Assembly (NCBI RefSeq): GCF_033568475.1
Contig: NC_133122.1
Coordinates: 111,492,289 to 111,556,288, forward strand
Length of the DNA stretch: 64,000 bases
From: Henckelia pumila
Taxonomy: Eukaryota; Streptophyta; Magnoliopsida; Lamiales; Gesneriaceae
Direction: 5' to 3'
This document shows, one piece after another, positions 30,784 to 43,087 of the stretch (positions within the stretch are counted from its first letter, which is position 1; each line of letters opens with the position of its first letter). The translations under genes and the position numbers were made by a program. The notes beneath the pieces were generated by a model, which saw only the letters and a list, made by a program, of their open reading frames with translations, did not search any database and had not been told where the DNA came from.

Positions 30784-31351
30784 ATGCCTAAATACAAAGA
30801 TGAGGTTCCTGCCGTTCGAGTGTATACAGTTTGTGATGAATACAAGTTTGTGACTAACTTTTTATTCCCCACAAATTCATTCTGTTTTAGTTTTGGATTT
30901 ACTCAAGTAATAATTGGGTATCAAAATACTTTTACTGCAGATATTTTATTGTGAGGAACGTTCCGGAGCTTGGCTGCGGTGATGAGTTATTAAATTTATT
31001 CTCTACCTATGGCAAAGTTGAAGAGTGAGTGCTTGTTAATCATCCGATATTCGACATGGATGCATGTTTCACTATTAATAACTGGAAATTGGGCAGTTTC
31101 TGAATCATGTTTTCTTTTTATTCTTTATTTCCCCATAGAATTCATCTTGTTGTGCTTGGGGTTTATTGGTGTCAGTTATCACCTAAAAAATATAGGTTTA
31201 TTCTGTGGAAGCAGAATTTTAGTATCAGTAATTGATTAATATTTTGATTATTTTGGTGTGTTTTGTTCAGATGTAAGCCGATGGATGATGAAGAGTGCGA
31301 GTCATTTACTGATGTTTACTGGATTAAGTTTCATCAGGTCAACAATGCCAG
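30784..31351 (+). pseudogene. Captured RBM48-like gene fragment, three exons
   Basis: Exons 30784-30845 (MPKYKDEVPAVRVYTVCDEY), 30941-31024 (FIVRNVPELGCGDELLNLF, then STYGKVEE) and 31271-31351 (CKPMDDEECESFTDVYWIKF, then HQVNNA) join in frame with GT-AG introns (donors GTTTGT, GTGAGT, GTGATT). This is the N-terminus and first part of the RRM of RNA-binding protein 48, a factor for minor (U12-type) intron splicing in plants. The rest of the RRM exon set is missing. The reading frame of the three exons is intact, unlike other cargo in the same element. Confidence 0.85.
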
Positions 31352-31805
31352 GTGATTTTAGTTACTAAATACTTCTATTCCATTCTCGAATACTTGTTTA
31401 TATTCCTGTCAATCCTTAGGAGAAAATATAGCATATGGCATTCTTATCCGAGTTTTTGTTGTGAGGCTTAAAGATGGAGACGACTTCGACTCAAAATTAC
31501 TGATATTGATTTTCTTAAAAAATATGTAGTTATTGGCCTCCCCATAGATGTGGCCTTACAGATTCAAGGTGCTCGCGTTTGCCCTTTATCAGCGATCACA
31601 GACACCAGATTAAGTGGTTTTCGTCCCTGTATTTGTTGTGATAGCTTGTTTTAAACAAAAATAAAACAAAAATTTCTGGCTAGAAAGGAGCGTCATGCTT
31701 TTAAAAGAGTGATGATGGAATGGAGACGAAGATATCTAAAAACTTTCGAAGAGAATTCATTTGTTCCTAGTTATGGTCCGATCAATTATTCTTTTCCCCC
31801 TTCAG

Positions 31806-32466
31806 GTCCGCAAATATTGGAGTGTTTATATGCTTGAAGTGCTGCGGAGTTCACAGAAGCCTTGGCACTCATATTTCTAAGGTGATTGACACTCGTTTAC
31901 GAGATTTTTACCCTAACCTCTGAAGGGCCCCATTCAGTCTCTGCTAATGTCTTTGATTCCTTTTGTTTTCACCTCGTAATTTCTATCCTACTAGTTTTGT
32001 CCGTGACATTAGATGAATGGTCTGATGATTAAATTGATGCGATGATGGAGGTTGGTGGAAATGCGTCGGCAAATTCTATTTACGAGGCTTATATTCCTGA
32101 AGGAGTGTCAAAACCTGGACCAGACGCTGCCCATGAAGAGCGTTCAAGATTTATCAGGTGGGTTTAATTGTTAATTGGTGACCGTTTTTTTATTGAGATG
32201 AAGACCAATTGTTGTTTCTTTTTTAGTTTTGTTATTTACAGAACTTGTCACTTTACCCCACCTGTAAGACCAAAAATTAACACGAGGCTAAACACTTGAT
32301 TTACAATTCTTGACTTGTATGTTGTAGGTCTAAATATGAGCTTCAAGAATTTTTGAAACCAAGCCTACGTATAATGTCAGGTGCTTCAAAAAAGCATTCT
32401 TTGCAAGCAAGTTTATCCAGGAAGATCATGGATAGTTTTTGATCTTCAGCTTCGTCACAAAAATCA
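31806..32466 (+). pseudogene. Captured ArfGAP (AGD12-like) gene fragment, three exons
   Basis: Exons at 31806-31881 (SANIGVFICLKCCGVHRSLG, then THISK), about 31991-32157 (VTLDEWSDD, then IDAMMEVGGNASANSIYEAY and PGPDAAHEERSRFI) and 32328-32466 (SKYELQEFLKPSLRIMSGAS and SRKIMDSF). They match the ARF-GTPase-activating domain of plant AGD11/12/13 proteins, which stimulate GTP hydrolysis by ARF at membranes. Nonsense codons are present: TAA near 32029-32031 and TGA near 32442-32444. The acceptor of the second exon is damaged. The zinc-finger start and the C2 domain are absent. Confidence 0.85.
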
Positions 32467-33571
32467 GTATGTTAGATCGAATATCTTGGTTTTGTGAGGT
32501 GATATATGATTATGGTTTTAGGTCTTACGGTTGGATGGATTTCTAATTATATTTTCAGAGTTTCAAATAAGGAAATGACATATGCACAACAGCTACATGA
32601 TTATGAAGTTAAAGTCATGGAGGTTGGTCATTTATTTGTCTACTTCAAAAATCATTTTTCTCGTCTGTTTTTGATGTCTTGTGCTATTTATTTGTATCCT
32701 TACTATTTATGCTCGATTGGCAGACTATCAGCATATCACTGACTAATTATACAGAGTTTATTCATTAGTAACTTATAGTTATTTGTCTGTAATAATCGTG
32801 AGAGATTTAATAATAAATTTAAGTGTAACATGCAAGAAGCTATATTGAGTAAGTTTAATTTCGTTGATACAAGTGTTGACTTTAATAACCATAAGATTTG
32901 TTATATTCTACTAATTATTAATTTTCACCCATTATTATGTTATACCTAAATATAGCTATTCTAGTACGATAAACACGCAGGTTGATTAGCATATATATGT
33001 GTTTGTTCTAAAAAATTGTGTAATCACTAATAATATGCAACTTAAGAAATAGTGATTGTAGTGACACATATAAAATGATATAGACAATGCTTCAATGGGC
33101 TCAGTATATCAGGTTAATTCGACCGAGCGTGTCTTATGTCATAAGTGAAATTAGTGATGCGTGTCTTATACCAAAAAAGGTGAAAGGTTTTACTTGGTAT
33201 TTGATTTAATTCACCAAAAATGTTAGCCTTGGGTTTTTGTTGTCTGGAGAATAGCTGGTATTATGGAACATAGTTCTTGATTTGTTGCGAAGGAAATGAC
33301 TGAGGCATGTTTGTTTTCAAATTTAACTGGTGCGAGCCAGGAACCTACCCCACTAAGTCCAATTAAACTTTTGTTTTGTTTGCTTATTTAACTAATCTTC
33401 TCTGTGAACTTAAATGGTTTGATCTTATCAATTATGATTTTTTCTCACCACAAACTATATGATTATCAGGTGAAGGGTGAAACTAACATAGCCTACATTT
33501 TCACTCGTTACTATTGCGCTTCATAACTCATATTTGGTGCAGCAGAATATTCAACATCAATTGAATTGCAG
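32467..33571 (+). other. CACTA interior, unassigned
   Basis: One exon-like segment after a TTTTCAG acceptor reads VSNKEMTYAQQLHDYEVKVM at about 32561-32620; its source is not recognised. A similar unassigned segment, MMEWRRRYLKTFEENSFV, lies at about 31710-31770. The rest is AT-rich intron-like DNA. Confidence 0.45.
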
Positions 33572-33657
33572 TCGCTGGTGTTGAACGAGGATTTCCAGCA
33601 TACTCTGCGTGTGAGAACACTAACGTGGATGGGAAGCAAAAGATTATGTTCGCTTTG
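33572..33657 (+). pseudogene. Captured ribosomal protein S18 exon fragment
   Basis: After an acceptor TTGCAG, the frame reads SLVLNEDFQHTLRV; then, after a one-base loss near 33612, the next frame reads NTNVDGKQKIMFAL. This matches the N-terminus of cytosolic 40S protein uS13 (RPS18), part of the small ribosomal subunit. Only about 28 codons are present and the frame is broken. Confidence 0.8.
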
Positions 33658-34189
33658 TTCACGTCTCTAGTCCTTAGTTTCTAAACTTTTTTTGCATTTT
33701 TCTGTAGTGTGCATTGAATTAGAATTTTAATTTCGAGTAATTTGTAATACTAAAAAATTGTATATGAAATTTTATTTATGAAATTTTAAATTTTTGTTTA
33801 TTTATAATATTAAAATTTATATAAAAATTTTTATTTTTTTTTGTTTTTTATATAGAAAACGACAACGAATTTTATCCGTTGTCGTAGGGGGGTCTAAAAC
33901 TGTTGTAACTGATGGTGTTGTCAAAACTGCGCCCCTACGACAACGGATTTTATCCGTTGTCATTTCTTTCAAAGACAACATATTTGTATCTACGACAACG
34001 GATAAAATCCGTTATCGTTGCCCCTCAAAGACAATGGATTTTATCCGTTGTCTTTGAGGGAAACGACAACGGATTTTATCCGTTGTCGTAGGGGAGCAGT
34101 TTTTACAACACCATCAGTTACAACGGTTTTAGATCCCGTACGACAATGGAGAAAATTCGTTGTCTTTTTGCGTTTTTCTTGTAGTGATC

Positions 34190-34937
34190 ACTCAACACCA
34201 CGTTTCTCTTAACAGAAACGATTTATTCTTCCCCCAATTTACATAAGTTATTTTATGACTTTTTAATATTTCAAAAGGTTGATAAATACAATTTACGGAA
34301 TATTACTCTAGTAACAGTACCAGTAGCATATAGCCCCATATAGAGCTCTTGCCTAGCATTGGACCACAATGCACGTGCGGTGCACAAATTCTTGGAATTT
34401 AGTGGAAAATAAATTGTACATAATTTTTTTTACCCTTTTTATTTGTTGGTAATCAGATTGACATTTTTAATATTTTTCCAATATTACACTGCATATATAG
34501 CCCACAAACTCCCAACCAAGTTGTTTAAATTTTCATACATTAAAATTTTAATAACATGAAAACACCCGGTAGTACTGATTGAATTAGTACAAGGGCGGGT
34601 CCGTGGCACGAATTTCGATTCTAATATATTCTTCTAAATATTTTATGATCATTTCAAGTATATAAGATAATCTCCATTCAATTAAATTCTTGGGACAGTT
34701 GTGATATTATGTCAAATAAATATTTCAGTCAAACAAAAAAAGTTTGAAAACAATTAAAAGCTTCAACAGTTATTGATATCATGATATGATACTCTTGAAT
34801 TTGAAATCCTTTCCTAAAGTCATGAACTCAGAATAATAAGAGCGAAATATACAAAACTCGTATGTTTGAGTCGTGAAGACCATCAAATGTTTTCATATCG
34901 AATCCCGACATCGTTAATTTTATATACCACAACCTTC

Positions 34938-34985
<48 letters not shown>

Positions 34986-35097
34986 TGCACCATCGATTTT
35001 ATCACGAAAATTTGGAAAGTTGACTGGGTTAATATATTTTTGAAAAATAAAAATTAATTAACCTCCCAAGTCTAGGATAATTTAATCAGAGAGATAA
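34190..35097. other. Spacer with (TTA)n microsatellite
   Basis: A (TTA/ATT)n run spans about 34937-34984. Otherwise AT-rich with no gene seen. Ends with GATAA before LTR G. Confidence 0.6.
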
Positions 35098-36689
35098 TGT
35101 AGTGACCCACTTCGGAATCACAAACTAACAACATGCAATTAAAACTTAAACAACATTAATCAATTGATAACCACAGAAACTTAAATCAAATACTAACCCG
35201 ACAGAATACAATCGGTAAATAACTGTAACCAGAAATAATAAACAACCCAATCGAAATACAAAGCACAAAAGGGTCAATCCCAACTAGCTCTGCTAACACC
35301 ACCTGAGTCCAAAACCCCCTGGTCACCACCTGAGTCCAAAACCCCATGGTCCCTAACTACAAACTGGTCCCCGAACCTAGGAAACCTTAAAATTCCCCGC
35401 CGAATGGGGTGTCCAAGAAAAATACACGGACGTGAGCGATCAAATGCTCGGCACGAAGGTATGAGTATACACATGATATGAATGTAAATACAAATGAATG
35501 GGTATCGAAAACATATCACAATAAAAATCTCTACTCAGTCTGAAGGCATCATGGTATGTAGCATACTGGGCCGTCGCATCAGGAGGTGACTCTCATATCA
35601 AGAGGTATATATGGCATATCAGCAGATCAAAATCCATGGATCCACCATCCACTCAAACTACGGGGCTCAACAACCTCACTCCTTGCTATAACAAGGTATA
35701 GACTGAAAATGATAATCTATGCAACATAATATCAGTTACATAATCAATGCACATAGAATATGCCATATTAATCATGCACACATAGAACATGCATACTCAA
35801 CCAAGATATCTCGGATAGTACGTCTGTATCTAGCTCTAATCAAGCAACTCAAGCAATCTAGCCACTCGGGTACTCAAGTCCAAGCTTATAAGAAGATAAT
35901 TACTATATCACTTATCGCATACTAAAAGCCTAAACTAGACTAATAGCTACTCACAGAAGCTAATCAGAGTCTAGCAATATACATGCATCTGTCGTTAGCC
36001 TTTTGATGGCGATGACCTCAAAACCTAGGCACAACTCTGCTACGATCCCGGTAGCGCCTCGCTATCATCCAACCTTCGAAACAACACCTGGGATGACTAA
36101 AAACCAACAAGAAGAAAGTAGGAACCGAGAGATAAGAGAGGGAAATGAGCAAAGAATGAAGGTCTCGGCTCCCCTATTTATAGACCAAGATTGGAACGTC
36201 CGATCTCTCGTTCAGAGCTTCCGAACGCACTTCCAAACTTTCGATCGTCCTTCCGAACTCCCTCCTCTGAACACGTGTCCTTTGATTGTATAACATAGCT
36301 GTCGATAGAGTTCGGACCTATCAAACTAGGGGTTTAGAGTTTCCGAACTCATCCTTTTCAAGTCAAGTCAAGTCACAAATCAAAAAACCCATATTTGTCT
36401 ATTGGGGAAACGTTCGGATCTTCTGAACTCAGGATCGGAGCATCCGAACTTCCCGGAGCTACCGAACTCAAATCTATCTTCCGAAGGGATCAGAACCACC
36501 GAACTGTTCCTAGATCAAGTTCGGACCTTCCGAACTATTCGATCTCTTGGACCCTTCCGGACCATTTTCGAACGTCCTGAATCTTATTTGCTACTTAATA
36601 ATCTCAACCGAGAATTCATTAATCATTTTATAATCATTTAAAACATTCTTAGACAGTTAATCACTTATTTAAAAAATCATGCTACTACA
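35098..36689 (-). repeat. LTR of Tekay-like element G
   Basis: 1592 bp, plus-strand ends TGTAGTGACCCACTTCGG and GCTACTACA. The adjacent CTCCCCACCTTAAGAG (36691-36706) is the reverse of a polypurine tract, so this is the 3' LTR of a minus-strand element. It is homologous to LTR E (45893-46833): both share GAATRGGGTGTCCA, CGTGAGC...GCTCRGCACGA and a GGTATGTAGCA...GGAGGTG block, but at clearly lower identity, so they are different families. The segment 36180-36560 holds TTCGGA/TCCGAA inverted repeats. Confidence 0.8.
36180..36560 (-). repeat. TTCGGA / TCCGAAC repeat array in LTR G
   Basis: About ten scattered copies of TCCGAACT or its reverse. The best palindrome is GTTCGGA-CCT-TCCGAAC at about 36519-36535. 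Spacing is irregular. Confidence 0.75.
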
Positions 36690-38141
36690 TTCTCCCCACC
36701 TTAAGAGATTTCGTACTCGAAATCAAGTCTTGGTCATTCCTGAGAATGTCCCTCAACAAGATTCCAAAACTACTGATTGATCATTGGTCTAAACCACAAG
36801 AGAATTTAACTTCTAGCAACCAAAAAATCCCGATCGAAAACACATACGTTCAGATCCTTTACCGGACTACAACATCCGCAATACTGAAATTAGTACTTAT
36901 TCTAATACAATCACAATATATCCTTGAAATTGCACTGTATTTGGTACTAAGTCTCTATTGTCAAGCACCTCCTTGCTAAAGATTCACATTGTCATCTGTT
37001 AACTGCTTAGCTAAGACTAGCGAACAAGTCATCCTAATTTCCTTGTCCTCTCATCAGATGCGAAACTCAACTTCATAGGTAAAACTTTCTTTACTCTTGT
37101 TTCGAACAACTGAATACGGTCTAAACTGGCATTATACTAATGCATCTTAAAACTGATGCCACACTATAGCACTCTATATGATTGAAGTTATAAGCATCAC
37201 TGGCCGAGTCAAAAAAGCTTAATCATCAAATTCCTTATTCACGCGGCCGAATTCAATGACAGTCTAATCACCTAATATCATAGCAGATATACAAGACTGG
37301 TCTTACTCTTGAATCCCATTAATTCACGTGAAAATTTCCATCGAACCACTAAGCGATCTCCTAAAATCCTTACAGATCTCAACGCACTGGCAGTTGATCA
37401 CAATAGCTGGTACCACACCAAGTCAAGATTCCTTAGATATCTAATTTATAAAAATTATAATCAACAGTGGTGTTTCCTAACTAGACTGTACCATGATTAT
37501 CTCATTAGATCTTGCAACACTATGGCTAGAAATATCATCAATTAGCACCATCAATAGACAGTACGAGTAGTCCTTCTAACAACTCACATGCTACCGGCTC
37601 ACACTGAAGGAACGATACTGACTTACAGATCTGAGTTAATACCACTCAACTAGCCACGGAACACCCTTGCAGAATTGCAATCATCTATTGCAACTAGCCA
37701 CTAATAAAATCTGGAAACACACTGCTTCTGCGATAATCCTTTAGGTAGTCGACATTCAACTATCTTGTGTCGTCATCAAGTAAATGTATACGATTCAAAC
37801 TCCAATGTATCACCTTTCTGATCTGACACTGGTTCTGATATCTCCAATGTTAATCCTCGATTGACAACTGTCTACGATATTTTCTATTGGCTAACTGTGC
37901 CAAAGCTTTCATCCCAGAGTCAAAACCTTCAAATAAACCGTTGATGAGAAAACAGAACCGAGTTACTCTAGATACTACAGGCGAATTCAATATACTGAAA
38001 GGATACTACTATTGCAAGAATTAGCGAAAATCTCCGCCAAATCATCTGCACTATGAAAACGTCGTTGTCCACAATTCACATGTCCTTTCAGACAGAAGCA
38101 TTCATGTTCATACCATGAAAAATACAATCTCGAAAACTGCT
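36690..38141 (-). other. Decayed internal region of element G
   Basis: Near 36705-36725 the reverse strand reads like the pol C-terminus of Tekay elements (ATTTCGAGTACGAAATCTC). The rest has no open frame and no domain I can name. It is cut by the CACTA end at 38142. Confidence 0.45.
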
Positions 38142-38539
38142 CACTACAACAAATATGGTCATACACAACACTATAAAGACAACGGTTTTCAACGAAAACC
38201 GTTGTTGTTTACTCTTTAACAACAATTTTATTTAAAACTGTTGTAATATGTCCAAAAAAACACGCTCATACACAACAGTTTTTCTAAAAACCGTTGTGTT
38301 TAATAGTTCAAAGACAACGGTTTTAATTAACTGTTGTCTATGAGAGGTAACACATTTTTCTTAGCCTACGACAACGGTTTTTAATAACCGTTGTCTATGA
38401 GCGGATTTTTTCAACCTACGACAACAGTTTTTATTAACCGTTGTCTATAAAAGTATATTTTGTGATATACAACAACGGTTATTCCATACTTTACTCATCC
38501 GTTGTGGTTTGGTTTTAATATTATATTAAAAATTAAACG

Positions 38540-39076
38540 CACTTATTTTCTCTCTCTCTCTCGTCACTCTCACTCTCACACTTATTCCCCTCTTCGCCGC
38601 CCCGCTTCGAAACCCAACCCTAGCTTCTCTTCACAGCTCACCGCCCTCTCCCCCGCCCTGCTCCTTCCAGTTCCTCCACCCACCTCCGCCCCTTACCCGA
38701 GCTGAAATACCACCCACCCATCGCCTCCAAATACCTCCTTGGCATTCATCGCCGTCCCTTGAATTCTCCCCCTCCTCTTTGCGCTTGCGGTTCGTTGTTA
38801 AATGTTTGGGGTAAATTATGCATCGGTTCACCTAACCATGGTGTTGACTCCAATGTAGCGAGGAATTTCGACCTGAATCTTCAAAGTCGTGCCCTGTTCG
38901 ACCGTAGTTGCGTGAGAAGTTTGATTTTTAAATTTCTTTTCATTTCTACTTTTCTGTTCGACCGTAGTTGCATTTGATGGAATTTCGACCTGAATCTTCA
39001 AAGGGTGCAGTGTTTGTGCGAACAAGACTTTTTCCTTTTCACGTTTTTGGGTTTTGGGGGAATCGTTTTTTGAAGT
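38540..39076 (+). other. CACTA-2 leader, unassigned captured sequence
   Basis: CT-rich then Pro/Ser-coding DNA that resembles a host 5' UTR and first exon (CGAAACCCAACCCTAGC near 38608). The phrase GAATTTCGACCTGAATCTTCAAAG is duplicated near 38861 and 38980, and CTGTTCGACCGTAGTTGC near 38894 and 38953. No recognised gene. Confidence 0.45.
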
Positions 39077-41293
39077 TTTGATGACCATCCAGATCTCCTT
39101 GACGAGTTCACTAGATTTCTTCCAGATTCTTTTGCTCCGCATGCATCTTTTGGCCGTCCTTTTCACCGTTATGACAAGAGGAGCTCTGCCATGCTCCCAA
39201 TGATACATACTCTGATGGATAAGGTATTGTTTTTTGTCATCTATTCGTCTTACGATACCACCATTTACCTTTTTTCACTGGCTTCCAATTGAAAATTATG
39301 CCTACAAACTTCCAGCAGCGACCACGACGGGATCGTATCATTGGCCCCCCCATGGAGAACGTGATCTTAGTGTTGAGCGTCCAGATATGGATGATGAAAA
39401 GACAGTTGTGAAGTTGCATAAAGATCAGAAGAAGCATGTAGACAAGGAGAACAGGGATAAAAGAAATCGTGATCAAGAAGACATAGACCCTGAAAATGAA
39501 AACAATGGAGACATTGGCATGCACCGGCTCCCTGATAGAAATAAATCTGCTAAGAAAGTCGGAGAATTTGGAGGAAACTCAAATCTCGCATCCTATGATG
39601 ACAAAGATGCATTGAAAAGTGAGTTAAAATCTTAAAGAAGCCCCCGTTGTTATTTTATTTGTTGAAAGTTTGGTTTGACTTCGTATGAACAATGGTCGTC
39701 CTAAAACATTTTATCTGACAAAAAAATTGGTGATGCTGCTGAATATTAGTCTGTCAAGTGATAATTGAGTGTTATGCATGACATGCTTAACAATATTTTT
39801 TTTTCAAGAATCAAGGATAAAAGGGAAATTCAAGTTAAAGCGGGAACTAGTTAAAGAAAGCGAGTAAATCTTCCTCTATGATTTGTCCTTTTGCACTGTG
39901 CTTCTGGTAACGATAAATCCTTAGCATGTTCAACATAACAAAGAATAAACATTTAAACATTTAACACATTTTTTGTTTTCTATAGTATTTTAGGAAATAG
40001 TCTTACGAGATAGAAAAAATTGTTTAGTATTAATATTTTCCAAGGAAACAATTTTAATTGTGCATATCACATCATGTAATTATTTGTTTGGTAATAAACA
40101 TTCTTGTTATATGTGAGTCGGGATTTGAAAAAAAGTAGATATTTTAAAATGTTAAACTATGTTATATCTTTTAAAAATATAACCCAAGAATAGAGAACTT
40201 TGTTGAGCGGCGAAGAGATAAATTAAATGTAATGATTATGTTGAAAATTTAGAAACTAGTAAATATATTTTTGGTACAAATATTTAAAAGGTGATGAGAT
40301 ATATTTTTGTTTTGGGAAAAGAAAAATGAAACTAACTTGGCATAATAGAGTTTGATTTCGCACAGGCATGTACAGTCAAGAGTTCACGTTCTGTGAAAAA
40401 GTTAAAGAGAGGCTTGGCAGTAAAGATGATTACCAGGAATTCCTGAAATGTCTTCACATTTACAGCACATAAATCATTGCAAGGAAGGAGCTGCAGGGAT
40501 TGGTACGCAATCTATCACAACATTTCACAATCACGGATATCGGGGTTTAGAGATCTCATCACTTGCTTAATTTAATTGTTTTTTTTTTTCAGAAGTTGTC
40601 GCATATCTGCTCGCCCAATTTTCTCTATATTTAACTTTCACAAGTGCTTTAAAAAGCTCTTAACTCTTCCTATGTCCTTTCCGCCCCTTAAATTTGGTTG
40701 GAATGTGTGAATATATTGCTCTGTCCAGCTCTTACATATGTGCTTTCAGGTTGCTGATTTACTTGGAAAATTTCCTAACCTTATGGAGGGATTTAACGAA
40801 TTTTTTGAACAGATTGAGAGAATTGGTAATTGCTGAGCTTCACTTGGGTGGATTTGTATTATGTATTGAATCATTTTGTGTTCTTATTGGTAGTGTGTTG
40901 TGCAGATGGATTTCTGGCTGGAGTTATGAGCAAAAGTATGTATTTCCTCCCACTGAAGATTATTGTTTAGAGCATTTATATATCTGTTTGTGCGTCTACT
41001 TACTTGGAATAACTGGCCTCCTCTTCCTGACTTATATGACAAAAATTATCCGGACTATAAGCAGCTATTCAGTTTATGGTTGTATAGTTTAGCAACAAAG
41101 CTTTATTTATTGCAGAAACATTATGGACTGAAGGAAATTCCTCGAAAGCCTTGAAAATAGAGGAGAAAGAGAAAGAACAAAGGTGTGAAGTGGAAAATGG
41201 GAAAGAGAAGGAGAGATACAATCTAAAATACTAGGGAAAGTCCATTCAAGAACTTGACCTTTCTGATTGTCGAAGTTGTTCTCCCAGTTATAG
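39077..41293 (+). pseudogene. Captured SIN3-like co-repressor gene fragment, six exons
   Basis: Exons at about 39077-39223 (DDHPDLLDEFTRFLPDSFAP, RYDKRSSAM), 39316-39618 (GERDLSVERPDMDDEKTVV, MHRLPDRNKSAKKV), 40366-40502 ([20 protein letters not shown]), 40750-40825 (VADLLGKFPNLMEGFNEFF), 40916-40935 (DGFLAGVMSK) and 41116-41293 (ALKIEEKEKEQRCEVENGKE, SIQELDLSDCRSCSPSYR). These match plant SIN3-like (SNL) proteins: end of PAH2, linker, PAH3 and the start of the HDAC-interaction domain. SIN3 scaffolds histone deacetylase complexes in the nucleus. Breaks: an extra base in the C-run near 39345, TAA at 40470-40472, and TAG in the last exon near 41232. Introns are retained, so capture was from DNA. 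Confidence 0.88.
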
Positions 41294-42707
41294 GTTAAAA
41301 ACAATGTTTAGTGAGTATGCTTGATGTTTGTTAGCATCACTTTATTTTCTGTATATTTTCCATCCATCCAGATGATAGTGAATGAAGTTAGATTTTTATT
41401 GTTATTTTGTCTAACTATCCCCATTTGTGATCCAGTATTGCAAATTAACTTTGTCTAACGAGCATATTGTGTTGGTGTCAAGATATATTCAGTTATTAAC
41501 AAGACCGTTTCAAATTATTAACAAGTGTTAGCACCTCTTGTAAAATATGATCTGAAAAGGAGTGGAATTGAATTTCGCATCCATTTGGAGCCTTCTAATT
41601 TGAAACAAAATGCAGGGTATCCTATTTTTTGATAGGACGAGGGATGAAGTTCTTGATAGCATTCATGCGGATTTACAGGCAAGTATCCTAACAATCATAG
41701 CATATGAAGTTCTTGCTATGATTTGTAGAAGCATATTTATTTTTTGATGTTGTTCTTAATAGGATATTTATCACTGTATTTCATCTGCACGAATATGTGA
41801 TTATGCTGTGTAATTTGTGGCTCGACTGTTCGAGGATAATGTATCATCTTTAAGTCCTAATGAGTATTTTTTTACATCTTGCGTCTGATTCTACTCTATG
41901 GTGGAAAGCACTTGAATATTTTTCATATTAGCTTGATTGTATGTCCTTGCATCATTTAGGCATATCTATTCCCGTTTGAGATAATTTGCTATAGAGTATC
42001 TTTCTGTCTGTTTTCCTACCTACAAGAATTTTATGGTTATGTTTTTGTGCTTTTAGGAACATTATTATATTTTCATGATAGTATGCAGAGATGCACAATA
42101 GAGCGTGTCTTTAGTTATTGCTTTCATCAATTTTTATAAATATGGTAATGATGCTATTTTCACCGGATAAAGGTGCTTTTTATGCTTTTTAGTGATCATG
42201 AACTTTATAAGGGATGCAGGTAGCAATTTGGCGAGATCCCAGAACAAAAAAGATTGATCATAGCTTTCAAAAGAACATAACAAGTAGGTTTGCTATTTTG
42301 TCGATCAGTGCACCAAGTATTGTTTGTTTTCCTTGTTGATGTGCTGACATTTTTTCCATCCATACAATCTGGAAGGATCTGAGGACAGATTTGATGCTAG
42401 TTCCTGCGGGGTAATGCATCGATTTAACAAAAAATCCTGCTTTGTTTTCTTTCAATCTCGTATTTACTGTGTCAAATGCTTCTCTTCAATCCATTAACAT
42501 GAACCTGTTGTAAATAAATGTGAAGTACTTACCCAAGAAATTTCTGATGAAGATGATGCCTTTAGAAGCATTAATATCTTGTGTGCAACTAGTTCCCCCC
42601 CAATGTTTAGTTTATTTTCCCGCTTTGCATACTCAAAGATGGCAGATTGAGTTACAATTTGTTGGATCTGGTTCATCCATTGTTTCTTGTTATGAATTTG
42701 GGTGCAG
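41294..42707 (+). other. CACTA-2 interior with unassigned exon-like pieces
   Basis: Segments bounded by splice-like sites read GILFFDRTRDEVLDSIHADL (about 41615-41678) and VAIWRDPRTKKIDHSFQKNI (about 42220-42282). The sources are not recognised. The remainder is AT-rich and intron-like. Confidence 0.4.
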
Positions 42708-42938
42708 ATGTTCCAGAACCTGTTGCAAAGAAAAGCTCGAAAGGATCTCTTGATAGAGGTGTATACATGGTCATGATTTTATTTATTGAAGTAACAAGTG
42801 AATTTTTGTAGATGAAAATGGGAATGACTCATGTCTGAAATATTTTGCAGATATTTCTCTTGCGAAATTCGAAGGTGACAAGAAGCTGTCGCACATCAAG
42901 GCTTGGGAGGAAAATTGAAAAAACAAAGTGGAGTACAA
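42708..42938 (+). pseudogene. Captured remorin gene fragment, two exons
   Basis: Exons 42708-42758 (VPEPVAKKSSKGSLDR) and 42851-42938 (DISLAKFEGDKKLSHIKAWE, then EN, stop, and EY after a base shift). This is the end of the N-terminal region and the start of the C-terminal coiled-coil domain of a remorin, a plant plasma-membrane nanodomain protein. A TGA follows KAWEEN near 42915. The donor GTAAGG is kept. The rest of the Remorin_C domain is missing. Confidence 0.75.
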
Positions 42939-43087
42939 GTAAGGCTCTGATTTCTCCGGATATCACTTTTAAATTTCTTGTGAACAATTGTAAGAACTCG
43001 TGTTTTAGCTATGAAATGTGGGGAAGAATGGATTTCGATGGGGTGAATTCTTGACTTTGAGAGATTTATGTAATTTTTTTTTTGAAT

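Larger units (their letters stand above)
30014..34186 (+). mobile_element. CACTA transposon carrying host-gene fragments
   Basis: Starts CACTACAACAAATTTG and ends with the reverse of CACTACAAGAAAAACG. The 3-bp target duplication ATC flanks it (30011-30013, 34187-34189). Both ends are packed with subterminal inverted repeats of the type CGACAACGGATTTT...AAAATCCGTTGTCG (30030-30360 and 33858-34170), the expected transposase-binding region of En/Spm-like elements. No transposase or TNPD-like ORF is present. The interior holds exon-like fragments of at least four host genes, all in the plus orientation and several with their introns, so it is a Pack-CACTA type non-autonomous element. Confidence 0.92.

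Noticed and set aside
39237..39524. 95-codon minus-strand ORF
   Set aside because: Antisense shadow of the captured SIN3 exon at 39316-39618.
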